Notes: generated by a model not told the origin, from the letters alone. A stretch of 64,000 bases of DNA from Dipteris shenzhenensis (GCA_047967505.1 CM106538.1); one strand, 5' to 3'. Positions 1 to 12,600 are shown, counted from the stretch's first letter. Numbers and translations: made by a program.

Positions 1-1430
1 TGGGTAGTGCAGGTTGCATTATTCAAAGACTTGCAAGCGAGAGGTGTGAAAATTCAAACTTTAGGAGAGTATAAAAATTTTCAACCACTAGTGTTTCTCT
101 CCTTTAGCAATACACGTTAGTAAAATTAGATATCCCAAGCAAGTGCAATGTGGCATAAATTGCTTCAAAACACAAATAGATCAAAGGGCACGCTATCAGG
201 TTTGATGCTATGTATGATGAAATGCACTGATCTTTGATATATCAAACAAGTGCATGGAAAACCAATACAAACTTGTAAATAGTGTTGGATTTATTAAAAG
301 ATCTTTGCACATACATAAATTATACATTTTCAAATTCTTCCATTTTAGGATACCAATATCACCAACTATTAATGTTTTAAGACCACCACATAGTATTCCC
401 ACTAGTTTAGATTTCAAATTTTCAATCTGTTTTGATTTTCAACAAATTAAAAAAAAGTTATGGAGCATGACCTTGAATGGATGTGTGTAACTTTAGCACA
501 ACATTGGAGGTCCCTTAAACCATACCTAAGATTCTCAATCAGGCGTGTCCTTGGGTTGAGGAGAAGCTCATGTAGTCTACTTTTGAATGATTACTTGATT
601 GCATGTATGTATAGAATACAATTTTTATATTTTTGAATAAATTGTTATATCCTATACTCTTTAAGATGCATTCTTCACATGCAACATAGCACTTGTAATG
701 CTTTAACGGTCTTGTTCCAAATCTTTATTTCATATTTTTTGGGTCTCATGTTCAAGATTAGAATGTGTAGTAAAACTTGGAGACAAAGTTTGTCAAATTC
801 CATTGAGCAATGTATAAGTTATGGGTTAGGCAAGGTATCTATATACAAAAATTGCCTTGAACTTCACCAAAAATCGCTACACCCAAGCAAGCAATGACCT
901 ATGATCTATGAGTAGTAGAGGCTCAAGACCAAATCACAAAAGGAAACAATGGAGTAGGTAATGATGAAAATAGAGTAGTCTCCAATGACATTAAATGCAC
1001 TAGTCTCAAAAGGGTTTGGCACCTCGAGGATGAAATGTAGGGGGAACGAGACATGGAGAAGATAGATTCAAAGGATGTATCCATTTAACATGATCACTTT
1101 GCTCTATTGTTATCTTTTCTTGCATTTGCTCAAGCAATTACTTGATTCATGCAGATGCTTACAAAGCTGGACTACAAGCCCAACTCACTACTGCAATTGC
1201 ATACATAGGTTGCCTTTTGCAAGTGTCTTAAAATTGCTATGTTGTTAAATGTTGCTGAAAGTTGAGTGTGATGGGTGCTTTCACTACATGATGAATAGGT
1301 AAAGAAGCCATGTTACGTGCCCATCTTTCTAGCATGATGACCAAACTTGTCCACGACATTCATGTGTTGAGAGTAAATGCATTCTCGAAGGCCAAAACCA
1401 CCACCTGAAGCCTTGCTTGACCCACCTTCA
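1..1430. other. AT-rich DNA, no gene seen
   Basis: All reading frames are short and lack any family motif I recognise. There is no convincing splice pattern, RNA gene or element end. I see only unique-looking AT-rich intergenic sequence. Confidence 0.6.
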
Positions 1431-1439
1431 TTTCAAATA

Positions 1440-2365
1440 GAAAGGCAAAAAAGAAAGCGAGCCATGCAACAAAGGTTGGATGCTGCTACTGTTGAAGAAT
1501 AGCCTTTCATTATAGGGTAGCATGACAATACTACTTCTGGATTTTTTAATTGCAATATTTTCAATGGAATTCAGTTGGATTCCTTATTGGCATTATGTTG
1601 GGTTCCTTTTTTGATGCCACTCAATCAAAGCATGTTGGATCCCATATTATGGAATTATGTGATATTTTGGGTTTCTGAACATTGTATGGCTTCCATTACA
1701 TTAAGTGATATTTTGGATTCTTAAACATTGAGATATTTTGGATTCTGAAACATCATGTGATATTTTGTATTCTGCAAGCTTACATTTCAGCAAACATAAT
1801 TGCAATGGGTTTAAGAAATAATGAGGGAGTGTAGACATAGTATGTGAATTCATTCTAGCGTGAGAGAACATGAAAGCAAAGAATGAATTCAGCTCAGCCC
1901 ACACGAACATGAGACTAATGACAACCACCTGAATGTAGAAGTTCTCTGTAATAGACATTGATTGACAGGCTAATCCAAACAGTTTACCACAAAATATCAT
2001 GATTGGAGAAGTATTGCATGCAAACTTCATATTTTGCAAGCTTTGATTTCAACAAGTGCATGGGTTGTATTGAATGAATGAGGGAATGTAGGAGCACTGA
2101 GCGAATTCATCTCAGCCCAAACAAACATGAGACTAATGGTAACAAATGTAAAAGATTTTTGTAAAAGACGTTCATAGATAGCCTAATCGTACATTCCCAA
2201 ACAACCCAAATGAAATAAGAAGGTGCAAAAGGAAGACGACCATGCAACAAAGGCTATATGAGGCTACCATTGGAGAGTATAGAGAGTAGCATGACCATAT
2301 ACACTACTACTATATTTTCTAGTTTTCTTATTGGACTAATTAACATTATATTAGATTCCTTATTA
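1440..2365. repeat. Diverged segmental duplication, two interleaved pairs
   Basis: The stretch at 1,440-1,600 resembles 2,218-2,365: both share CCATGCAACAAAGG, then GTAGCATGAC, then a segment ending in GGATTCCTTATT or its variant. The stretch at 1,776-1,965 resembles 2,038-2,180: both share a block around CTCAGCCCAAACAAACATGA followed by GACTAATG. The order suggests one ancestral segment duplicated and then decayed. No coding potential is seen. Confidence 0.6.
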
Positions 2366-2602
2366 TGGGAAGTGGTTACATCCATCACCCCTACAGTGTT
2401 TGTTGGGCTGTTATGTCCTTCATCAATGTTCCAATTGAATATTCCAACTATATGTGATTGCAATGAGTGGTTATATAAGACTCTGTTATGTTCACAAATA
2501 TGGTCACAAAGTAAGCACATGACTTATATATGACTCCGTCTGAGAGGTATAAATGGTTGCATTAAGTAAAACTTTTCACACTCTCACTTCCACAAGTTAT
2601 AG

Positions 2603-2826
2603 CCTCTTTTGATGTTAAAGTATGAAAAGATGAGCATGAGAAAGCATGGACAGATACATGGGTAGGAGGATGATCACCATTCTTATGCTGCACATGCTTC
2701 CACCTCTTTTGATGTTAAAGTATGTAAAATTGAGAAAGCATTGATAAGTGCATGGGTAGGAGGATGACAGATACATGGGTTGGAGGATGATCACCACTCC
2801 TACGTTGCACATGCTCCCACCTCTCC
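2603..2826. repeat. Two-copy tandem repeat, about 100 bp
   Basis: The motif CCTCTTTTGATGTTAAAG starts at 2,603 and again at 2,703, giving a 100-bp period. Both copies continue into an ATGGGTAGGAGGATGA block. The second copy carries a further internal duplication of the part containing GGATGATCACCA and GCACATGCTCCCACC. Confidence 0.75.
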
Positions 2827-2839
2827 ATAAATTATTGTT

Positions 2840-3770
2840 TCATCCAGGATTATTATTTCAACCATTATTGCACCCCAACCTTTCTCTTTCAGCCCAAACA
2901 TACTATTTCAGCCCAAACTATGTCAAGCCAAATTTATTATTTCAGCCCAAACCTTCATTTGTACCCAAACTAACTTATCTTTCAGCCCATTATTTTTTCC
3001 TCCCACTTATCTTTGCCAAAATTTATGTCATCCCACTTATCTTTTAGCCCATTATTAACATTTCAACATTCTTTTTACATTTTGAAATACACGCTTTGGA
3101 TAGCTTTTTGGAGTATGGCCAGCATGCCTTTAAATAGCTTTATTTTAGTTGTCCTAATGCCTTATGTTCATCATATGGGTAGTATTGGATCCCCAAATTA
3201 GCCCATTGCAATGGTTGTGGAACCCCTTAAGCCAATTGCAATGCCACACCATTGCTTCAACCCATTGCATTTCAATTTGCTACGATACTTATTAGATCAT
3301 GAGTGTTTAATTCAGGCTGCTTATGAATGTGTTATACAAATAACTTTTGCATTCGGGCTATTATCATTACTTCCATGTTCATTTTTCCCATTTATAATTT
3401 TTGGAATATGATTACATTGTCAAACTTCTTTGGAAGAAGATTACATTTCCAAGACTTTTGAAAAAAGTTCACATTTTTTATGTGCATATGGTTTGAAGGA
3501 AGTTTTGGTTTTAACTTACAGATAAGTGTTGGCTAACATAAGTGGGTTGAGATAAGCTTTGGCTCAATAAGTGGACAAGACGTGGGCTGAGATAAGTTTG
3601 GTCTGAAATAATGGTTTGAGAAATTAACTTTGGGCTGAAATAATGGGCTAGAATTAGATGCCCATCATGTATAGTGGGCTGAAATAGTAGGCATACAGAA
3701 TAGTGAGACAGTTTGGCTAAAATAGGTGGATAAAAAAGGTATGGGGCCTTACTCCACAAAACTTAAAGAT
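2840..3770. repeat. Inverted arrays of a TTTCAGCCCAAAC-type motif
   Basis: Between 2,860 and 3,060 the motif TTTCAGCCCAAAC and its variants recur at short irregular spacing. Between 3,520 and 3,770 the reverse complement (GGGCTGAAATAATGGGCT and relatives) recurs. The two arrays face each other across about 450 bp. This looks like the degenerate arms of a fold-back or the subterminal repeats of a small DNA transposon. No transposase is seen between them. Confidence 0.45.
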
Positions 3771-3904
3771 AAGGATTGCATATTCACGCAATCATGTGAA
3801 TTTTCTTGTGATTACGTGTCGTGATGATGTATTTCACACATTCACATATACAATCATGCCTTTACTCTATCAGGTGGCCCTAACCTAGAAACCAAATACA
3901 TATC

Positions 3905-4140
3905 GGCAGTAGTACCAACACTATTGGTGGTAGTTTAACACTATACTACTTGTGGTAGTATTAACCATACTGTCGATAATTTTATTACCACCGGTAGTAA
4001 AAGTATTCCCGCCAGGAATAGTAGCACTACTGATGGTAGTATGTCACTTACCACCGGTAGTACTACTACTACTAGTAGTGATACAATAATTACCAGTGGT
4101 AGTACTACCGCCCCAAGATATATGCCAACTGCCGGTTTCA
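3905..4140. repeat. Array of GGTAGT/ACTACC palindromic units
   Basis: The sequence is built from GGTAGTA and TACTACC triplet-type units. Many are arranged as short palindromes such as TACCACCGGTAGTA, which occurs twice. It would fold into several small hairpins. A G run of about ten follows near 4,279. No gene is seen here or up to 4,518. Confidence 0.6.
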
Positions 4141-4518
4141 TTTTCACTAACAGTGGATTGAGAAGAGGTAAAAATCCTCCTCTCTCCAAGTGGTTCCTGG
4201 TCGCGCATCTTGAATAGGACAGGGGCCTAGTCGGAACCACGACCTGGAACTAGGTTTCCTCGGCCCTCCGCATAAAGATGGGGGGGGGGTCAGATTTTCA
4301 AAGAAATTACCTTGCATGTTGCATGCATGCATTGAAAGAATCATTTGTTGCATTGAAAGTAATTAATCTTCAAACTTTTACATTAATGCATGATAACTCG
4401 TTTGCATTTCTTGTAATTAAAAAAAAAAAGAATGCATAGGGTAGGAGTTATTATCAGATGTCTGCCTTGTCTGCCTGCTCACTATTGTGTGGCAACTGCA
4501 ACTATTTGCTAGTGTCAA

Positions 4519-6050
4519 GTGAGAAAGCTTTCCGCACACACACAGCAAGAGGTACTCGCAAGCATGGCCTCAATCTTCGACAATAAACAAAAAGTAGGGA
4601 AAGAGCTAAGTAAGGGCGAGCGCAAGAGAGTGATGAGAAGCATTTGGGATGGCTTTTTTATTAGGGTGTGCAACATGGAGGAGAGAGATGGAATCAACCT
4701 TGTCTAGTTTAGAGGGAGTTAGCACTATGAAGAGGAGGATTCTTGATGATGCTAAGACCAGTTGTAGTCTGAAGGTCATGATGACCTTGTGAGCCGGGTG
4801 CAATGGGAGACAACTGCCATGCTTTAGGTTAGTAGCTTTATTTGGAATATAGAGACCCCTTCAACGAAGCATGCAATGTAGACCCTACTCTTGCACAAGA
4901 GTTTGATGTCTTCAAATTAACACAATGGATGGGTGTATGGGCCAAACACAAGAGTAGGGTCGTTGCGTTAGATTGTCGTGTCGTAGTGGCTAAGAGTTGT
5001 GCAAAGAAGGCTACATCAGCTTATGGGCAGCAGGCTACGTCCCTAGCTACAACTGAAAAGGAGCCAGCCTCTATACCCTCTCAACCACTGAGAGGTGATG
5101 AGGTTCAAAGGGCACAACACGTGGCTAGTAACATAGACAGAGTGTCAATCTTGTGCTCCCACACAATACACTTTCCATTGCAAGCGTTGACCTTGCACAA
5201 ACCAGTGGGCAAGGGAGGAGAACGGAAGGTATTCACGATACAGGTTGTGGGTGTCCCAAGTCTTAGGCCAACAACATGGTATGCTGGCAAGAGGAGTAAT
5301 AGAGATGATGCCCATGCTCATGTGGCACTAAAGAATGAGCTAGCGATGACAGTTGTCCATAGAGCTGTGTGTTGAGTATTGGGGTACTCACACACCCAAG
5401 AGCTCTAGGTCATCACTCCTTTTTTTAATGGTGGAAGTCTACACGATGTGTTGATGTGTCTCCCACAGCGATGTAGGACATATGTGAGATGGGTTAAGAC
5501 CACACATCCCAGAGAAGAACCTCGCTTTGACTGGAACTCTCCACTCACTAGGTTGCAAGTAAGGTTATTTTGTCATCATGGATTGTCCATTGCTGCTGCT
5601 ATTGACAGTGGTTTGAAAGTAGTTCATGAACAAAGATATGCGTACACCGATCTGCAAGCAACCAACTACATGCTGGACTTCACGACGGATGACATGTCTG
5701 TCACATTTGGGATTATTGATTGGGGAAGAAGCCTCCACTAGACCGAAAGTCGATATCCGCAAGACCCAACTTTTGCTCCTCCTAGGGCATTTCCATGGTT
5801 AGCACCAGAATTATATGCCAGTACAACTACATGAGCAAATCCCAAGGGCGCATGGGCACTAGAGTTAGATTGCTTTGCCATTAGATGGCTATTTAGGCAA
5901 ATTGCCAACTTTCTCATAGATGTTGCAGATGCTCTTAGTGATAACTCTGTGAAGGGCGACATTGCAATCAAGCCCTTAGTTAATTGTGGGAATGTGCTAT
6001 GCAAGATTGATCCAAAGGAGTGACCTTCCATGGGAGCAATTTTAACAAAA
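4519..6050 (+). pseudogene. Protein-kinase-like gene, broken by stop codons
   Basis: From 4,842 to about 6,050 one frame can be read without any indel, and it carries kinase landmarks in order. They are a glycine-loop-like GKGGERKVF; an ALKNELAMT segment; a hinge region VITPFFNGGSLHDVL; a catalytic loop YTDLQATN (HRD replaced by YTD, but Asp and the later Asn kept); IDWG in place of DFG; an APE motif in PWLAPELY; and PSMGAILTKM matching subdomain XI. Five in-frame stops interrupt it at 5,373, 5,406, 5,739, 5,832 and 6,021. Each is TGA or TAG where CGA, CAG or a similar codon would fit. An upstream ORF at 4,519-4,707 (another frame) may be an earlier exon. The 3' end runs into a hAT remnant on the other strand. 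The atypical HRD and DFG motifs suggest a divergent kinase; the substrate cannot be told. Non-functional as it stands. Confidence 0.7.
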
Positions 6051-7105
6051 ATGCATAGTCCTTCTCTATTTTGAAAAGTTGACAGTTCCCTAACTACAGA
6101 GGCATACTCTGTCCTATCCTCAAAGAGACGTCCAAGAAGATCATGCCATGACTGCATCATCTATACATCAGTCTTTGTGCGATATTCCCACCATTGTTGA
6201 TCTAATATATGGGTGGCATGGTGCAAAGAGTTGTCAGGTTGATTCCATCATTCTCACACCATCTTTTGCAACGCGGTTCATTTAGACATGCTATATCCAC
6301 CTTCGCCTAGCCTGGCATCTTCCTTCAAAACATCCCTCTCAATAGTCCACCACGCCATATAAGCACTTCCCATGCTTGGCCCTTTTACATCCAACCTACG
6401 GATTGCAAACCAAATTGGCTTCATAGCTTCCACTGCATCGGACACCCTCTTCCAAAACATCGGATTATTAACCAACACTTTTAGGTCTCCAAATTCATTA
6501 TGAGAGTTGTTTGAGTATGCCTCGGCTATCCACTCTACGGCTTTTGTGCTGAATAGCGTCTCGGTTACAAGAGCCTCCTGGTTTAACAACCACTCCATCA
6601 TTATATAGTTTCTACCAATATGTGTTTCACCTCGCTTTAGAAGCTCTAGCGCGTGACTCACAGGCTGATGATTCCTAAAAATGGCTATTAATCGCTCATG
6701 GTTAAGAAAGTACAACACGACCTTTTGAGCCTCATCCACATCAACTTTGAAGAACTTTGTCTCAGGTGTTTTGTACCAATCCTCCAAGGCTAAGTCCAAA
6801 TAGTAGCACGAGCATGGCAATGCCCAAATACATCGATATCTACGATTTATAATTTTCCCAGCCTTAATCAGTTGAATAGTATTGTGAGGACCGATATCTT
6901 CAATACATCTACTTAACTGCTCTGCAATGAATTCTCCCATCTTAGCCTCACCGCTTATATCAATCAATTTTTGGAAATCCTCCCCTTTGAACGTCACAAC
7001 CATGATGTTAATCAAGTGCTGCTTGCTAACATTCTTCCATCCATCTGATACGATGGTGCAAGTAGTTTTCTCAATGCCAACATAAACCACTTGCTGCATC
7101 TCCTC
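6050..7105 (-). pseudogene. hAT-family transposase remnant (DUF659 region to C-terminus)
   Basis: The main open stretch (6,278-7,099) encodes 273 aa. It reads TIVSDGWKN near the start, then IEDIGP, then a PCSCYYLDLALEDW segment, as in the DUF659 and catalytic region of plant hAT transposases. Beyond a stop, 5,740-6,270 continues in style with LHHATHILDQQWWEY and ELSTFQNREG, which fits the hAT C-terminal region before the dimerisation domain. The N-terminal BED zinc finger is missing. The 5' side abuts the CACTA element A remnant at about 7,150-7,200, so this is a fragment caught between other elements. Full hAT transposases are roughly 600-800 aa, so about half is present. Confidence 0.7.
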
Positions 7106-7229
7106 TTAAGGCAATACTATATAACTCCCTATCCATTACTTTGCTCTGTCCTTTCCCTTGAGGCACAATAGAGTCATCCTTAGGTCTTCTTCATCTCTCT
7201 AAAGTCATGGGAGAGAGCTATCCACATCA

Positions 7230-9267
7230 GCAAGAAACTCAAAAATATATACAAGTGACTCTTGTACCAACCAACCCTCAGCCATGCTACCTTCGGGCCT
7301 TGCATTTTGCCTCATGAAACCCTTCAAGATCTTCATGAAGCACTCGAGGAAGAACTACCATCGTGCATGTATAGTGCCACATATAGCAATCTCATCCACC
7401 AAATGCACTATGAGATGTAGTTAGCTTGTGAGAATAGAATGTGGAAAGGTCTCCTCCACTAAACAAACCACCTCCACTGACATAACTCAAGCATCCTCAA
7501 GCATGGTGGGATCTATTTCCTTTGAGCTCACATACCTAGAAAGAAAAAAGTGCACCACATTAGCAATATGAAAACCTTGCATCATGCATTGATATGCCTT
7601 ACATTTTGTATAGTGTGAAGTACCTCACAAGCTTGCCCATCTTGTAAATACAATCCTTCACGTCCTTTGATGCACTATGAGAAATGCTAGTAGGTAGTAT
7701 GAAATGAACACATGAGCGATGGTTGATTAGTTGCTTCTACACTCACAAATTTGGAAGGAAAGAGAGATTATGCCAAGTCATACTTACTTAGAGCATCTTG
7801 TGCCAATCATGAGATTTCAAGCCGTATAATTGTTCTACACCTCTTTTCTTGCTCTTTGTGAAGGCCCCCTTCAAACACCCCATGCATCCAGTGGAAGTAT
7901 GAATTGTAGTGATAGCCCGCTTCACTGCCACCATCTCTTTCTTTGATAATGTCCATGGTGCACGGGATAAAAAGACACGCCCATTTGGCCTCTCTTGTGG
8001 CCAATCTTCACACATCATCCTTGTTGTGCAAAGATCCTCCCTTATGCTCAAGGAATCTTGTGTCCCAATCAAATGTTCCCAAATGGTAGACGCCACATTC
8101 TTGGAGATATCCATGGGATCAAGTAAGTGATTGATCTTTAGGTGGGACCAATATGGTAGCCATTAAAAGATGGAGTATCTAAACAAAAGATGGTGTTAGC
8201 ATGCAATCTTTATTTTCATTCAATATAGCACACAATAGTTACGAACCCTTATAGGCTCATGCCATGTGGAGGAGGAGTTGTGGATAGGTCCCAAATTTGC
8301 TTCCAATCTCTTGCAGTGAGTGATTGTGGGGGGACTTCATTCCAAGGTGGGACATATCTAAGATGGTCAGGTGGGAGAAATCGATGGTGATTCTCATAAA
8401 TGACCTTCTTCATGCCCTCAAGCCATGAAGCCAATGTAGTGAGACCTAAACAATAAATGCAATTGCATAAGCAAGGTGGGTTTCCAATGCCACATTGATT
8501 GCCTACTCATAATTAAAAGTTCAATGCTTACTTGAACACTCACCATAGCCTGGGAAGTCATGCATCATCCACATCAACATTGCGTTGCATGTGAAGTCTA
8601 GTGAAGAGGGAGGCGCATGTCATGCACCTCGATACCTCTCCAAAGTATATCCAGTTCATCAATCAAAGGCTCCAGATAAACATCCACGTTTTTGACTTTA
8701 TGTTTCCCTCGAATTAGAAGGGATAACATAACATGTCCTTTCTTAATTGCCATAGAGGGTGGAAGATTATATTCATCAATATCACTGGCCATACACTGTA
8801 AGTGGTGCTTTTGAGACCAAATGGGTTCACACTGTCCATACCCAATCCAAGTCTCAAGTTCCTAGGTTCTTCCTTGAAGCTTGGCCACGTGTCTTCAATA
8901 TGCTCCCACGCAGGAGTGTTTGTAAGAGATCTCCACTTGCCATCGGTTGATTAATGGGAGGAATTCCATGACATGAGCTCTACAATGGATTTACACTTGA
9001 ACATATGTTGGATGTAAGGGATTATGGGAAAATATCGCAAACCTTTCAAGGCACATCCAAAGTTTTGAAATCTACTCTATATCTTGCCTTGCCACAAGTA
9101 GGATGCTCTCGAGCCTTCTTATGTGCTCCACGAAATAGAACGCAAGCATTGACGCATGCATGGATGCACTTGTAATCCAACTCATACTCATTCCTCCTTT
9201 TTCCCATACTCATTCCTTCTTCTTCTCCTTCTCTTTCTGGATCCTTTCCTTCTCCTTTTCCTTGCAT
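7230..9267 (-). pseudogene. CACTA element A: TNP2 transposase remnant
   Basis: Read from 9,267 downward, fragments appear in the normal TNP2 order. These are YKCIHACVNACVLFRG with a CGKARYR finger (9,050-9,267); a FPIIPYIQHMFKC segment; NLPPSMAIKKGHVMLSLLI and VDVYLEPLIDELDILW (8,598-8,792); an IWEHLIGTQDS block after MDISKNV (7,900-8,114); and DUF4218-like text with a GTIHARW motif and AEGWLVQESLVYI at 7,230-7,450. Introns and frameshifts separate the pieces. Element B at 27.4-30.3 kb carries the same protein family in the same orientation. The N-terminus is not recognised and the 3' end is replaced by a hAT fragment, so it cannot encode an active transposase. Confidence 0.75.
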
Positions 9268-9469
9268 GCATGTCTAAGTTAAATTTTCAATGCCTTAAGC
9301 ATTCATGAGATGGGGTAGGTAGCAATGCATTGTTCCTTCCTTCTAGTTGATGGTCATGCAGAAAGTGTCATGCATTGAGTCTTCATGCATGAAGCTTTAA
9401 AAATTTAAAGCAATAAGCACATGATAAATTCATACGAATAAAGATTTAATGTGCCATATGTTTCATACA

Positions 9470-9540
9470 ACATAACTCTTTTATGCATATGTACATGCAT
9501 AACTCTTTTATGTATATGCATAACTCTTTTATATATGCAT
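9470..9540. repeat. Three copies of a GCATAACTCTTTTAT motif
   Basis: CATAACTCTTTTATGCATAT-type units repeat three times at spacings of about 25 and 20 bp. They lie between the two divergent genes of CACTA element A, so they could be promoter-proximal repeats. Confidence 0.6.
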
Positions 9541-9672
9541 ATGGAAAGAGGGCATGCATGATGGAAATAAGGGATTGCATGAGGAGAATCACGAGATTGC
9601 ATGAGGGATAGTTCTTTGGGGGTGGGGATGATTCAGATGCAGACATGCTAGAGGGTGATGGTATGATCTACT

Positions 9673-10564
9673 ATGACCTCACTGAGATGGGCGACATCTT
9701 GCAGGATGCACGTCATATCCTTCATGCGCTCTGCAGTTCATAACAACTATAGAGATTGCTTTGTTCCATGTAAAGAGCAAAAAAAAAGTTTGGCTGATGA
9801 TAGCATCAAGACTATACGCATGAGGTATCCCAATCCAGAACGTGTTGAGCTCACTGACAAATGGGCAAAGACAAGGATTACCAGTATTGTTGCCAATAAG
9901 AGGTCTTTGCTTAAGAGGCAGGCACTAACCGAGACTTCCAGGAGAGAGGGAGGACAACCATCAAGGGGCCAGCCACACACTTCTCATAAGCTTGAAAGGA
10001 AGAAAGCCATGAAGGTAGTGAAAGAGGACCTCAGTCTACAACACATGGAGGCACAATGGATCCAAATGGAGCAATATGGAAACGTGCATGATGGAGCAAG
10101 GGATATTGCGTCATAGGAGGCCCAATTTGTAAGTATCGATCTCAAATTATATTGTGTTTATGTGTTTTTTAGGAGGTTGTTCCTTTGTACTAACCCCTCT
10201 GTAAATTGTGTCATCTTGCAGCTTGATATCATGTGTAGTTACCCTACTCTTGCCGAGATAGCCTACCATCATGGACATCGCAGGCGACATACTTGGAGGC
10301 ACTTATATGATGAGGGGTTGATTACAGAGGGCCAGCATATCCAGGCTACTGGAGCACCCTTGTAGGTATTTAAAAGTACTTTAAAAATGTCAATGTTGTA
10401 AATAAAAATTTGATTTTTTATACATTAATACATGTTCTCCCTGGTTTGCAGGCTTCTGGGGATATTTAGGAGGAAGGCGACAAAGAGGGCTTTGAGGGTG
10501 GCGGGAGTGATAATGGGAGTGAGGACGAGGATGCCTCCGATTAGTCATAGAAGTAGTGTTAGAA
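9673..10564 (+). pseudogene. CACTA element A: second gene, acidic-tailed DNA-binding-like protein
   Basis: A 147-aa open stretch (9,673-10,116) is rich in Lys/Arg and contains TDKWAKTRITSIVANKRSLL. A plausible exon 2 follows at 10,222 after a TTGCAG acceptor and reads LDIMCSYPTLAEIAYHHGHR. It ends at a GTAGGT donor near 10,358. A third segment after TTTGCAG at 10,452 has an acidic frame, GDKEGFEGGGSDNGSEDEDA, though a stop lies just before it. Position, divergent orientation and acidic end match the second gene of element B (34.1-35.7 kb), which resembles plant Transposase_24 proteins of En/Spm elements. Such proteins are thought to bind subterminal repeats. In-frame stops make this copy unlikely to work, and the exon borders are inferred. 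Confidence 0.4.
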
Positions 10565-11510
10565 GTAGTGAGTGCTAGCTAGTATTCGTGTTTGTACTTG
10601 AAGCCACAGGTGGCTTGGCTTCCTGCTATATGTATATACAAGCACTTTTTGGGTTGTGAATTAATACACTCCAATTATTATTTTGGCATTCAATTTTCTT
10701 GTGCAATGTTTTATCAATGAATGCTTTGTGATGTAAATGTTTTGGAGTTGTAATGTTTTATTCAGAATTGTAATAGTCGGCTTGTATATGATCATTCAAT
10801 AATACATGCACTTCAAATTCCAGTACTTCGTCCCTTAACTCGTTTAATAATATATAATGAATTACCAATAGCTATAGACATGCATGGAATTGTGCAAATT
10901 AAAATGTTGTTGGCTGTAAGAATTGCATTGCATACTGTAGAAATGGGATTCCTGCAACCACATAGCATTCTGTTCAACCACATATCATTTTGTTAAAAAA
11001 TAAATAAATCTGCAGAGCGTCTATAAGTGTGCCTTGCATCTCTCTGTTATATAGATGCACCTTTAGATGCAAGTCTATAGACACACTTATAGACGCACCC
11101 ATCATTTTAAAAAAAAAATTCAGTAAACATGTCTGAAAATGCATCTATGGATGCATTGTGTTGTTGTGTTTATCGAAGAGAGGATTTGTAAAGGGCACCT
11201 ATTTAAGTATAGCTTTAGGAGATAGATTGGATTACTTTTCAACCCTAAGGAAGCGTGGGAAATTTTTATGAGATTGATTTGGAATACCACTTCTTGCATG
11301 GTGGAAGATATTATTATCTTAAATACTAAGCAAATAGGTGATCTAGCTAAGCACTAAAGAAAAGAGAATGCTTTGTTTTAAAATGTGAGAGACTATAGTG
11401 GTTGAGTTCATGTACTAGGGTGGAAAAATCAATTACATATGATATCCAATAAATTATAGAAGATAAATGCTCCATGTAGTATTAATTTCATGGAAGTATC
11501 AACTTTTAAG
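10565..11510. other. Non-coding 3' flank with CTATAGACGC-type repeats
   Basis: Between 11,015 and 11,160 short units such as CTATAGACACACTTATAGAC, TATAGATGCACC and ATCTATGGATGCAT occur in both orientations. This is the kind of subterminal repeat expected near a CACTA end. I did not find a clean CACTACAAG-type terminus here. The rest is AT-rich with no gene seen. Confidence 0.4.
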
Positions 11511-11593
11511 CGATGTGGATCACACACACAAATGTGAATATGTATGAGTACCACTTCATTGTTTGTGTACATGCATGTGCAGATGTACGCACC

Positions 11594-11652
<59 letters not shown>

Positions 11653-11795
11653 GTGCGTGCACGCGCGCCCGATGCATGCATCATGTGTGCAACCCTCTCC
11701 CTCTCTCTCTCTCTCTTACACACACACACACGCATGCGCACGTGCGCGTGCGTGTGCGTGCACGCACCCGATGCATGCATCATGTGTGGAGGTAC
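11594..11795. repeat. Duplicated compound microsatellite (CT)n(CA)n with GC-rich spacer
   Basis: A (CT)n tract passes into (AC)n, then a GTGCGTGC/ACGCGC alternating stretch, then CCCGATGCATGCATCATGTG. The whole unit is repeated once, about 100 bp later. The open reading frames across it are low-complexity artefacts. Confidence 0.85.
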
Positions 11796-12591
11796 ACAAA
11801 CATGAGTCCTGCATGCAAGAGTGCACGCACATACACATTAGAGAGTGCCCAATTACTTATCTCAATCACATGCCAAATTAATCTCGTAGTAGCTAGTTTG
11901 ACTTGAATTTTCTTCCCGTGCGTAACCTATTCTCGAGTCATACCTGCCCTAATTTTGTGCCCACCAATGATGCAATGTATTCCGCATGCGCATTTGATTA
12001 AGAAAAGGAATCGAAGAAGGCCACCTACACTAGGGGGCCATGACGATGTGCTCGTTCAACCTTTCAACGAATCATCTTGCGTTTATTATGGTGGGTTGTC
12101 AGGTTATCAAATCCTCTGCACATGAGGGAATACTTCCTCTCTTAATCTCAGTACGTAGTCGTTGCTTTGCTACCTGATGCCTTGAGTGCAAGATAGCATG
12201 GTATGGCATGGGCTGTAATTCTTGCGCTGGAGTGAACAAAGCTGACAGAAAAGTTGCCATAGCATAAGGAGCACAGTCTCAGAGAGGTGACCGGGTGCTC
12301 CGAGCTAGAAACAAAAAATGCCGGAGAGATGAGACTCGACGTTGGAAACGGCCCCTAGTCTCACACCTGGCATCTGTTGAGAGTATTTGTCAAGCGAGAG
12401 GGATAAACAGGAGAACATAGGACTCCACAAAAGGTGTTCTCAGGGAACAATGCATTTTGGACGAAAAGAGCATTCCTCTAGAAAGTTGCATCGAGCGCGG
12501 GTTGAAAGGCAGCTTAAAACAATTTGCAAAGCATGTCATGGTGGACGCCATGCAAAAGTTGTGCTGTCGTTATTTCAATGATACTGTTCTC

Positions 12592-12600
12592 TTTATAATA
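12592..12600 (+). promoter_or_regulatory. Candidate TATA box of the aquaporin gene
   Basis: TTTATAATA lies about 350 bp upstream of the chosen start codon. Base composition becomes more balanced from here into the gene. The assignment rests on motif and position only. Confidence 0.3.

Noticed and set aside
11513-11906. Overlapping frames of about 120 codons
   Set aside because: They translate (CT)n and (CA)n microsatellites into Leu-Ser and His-Thr runs.
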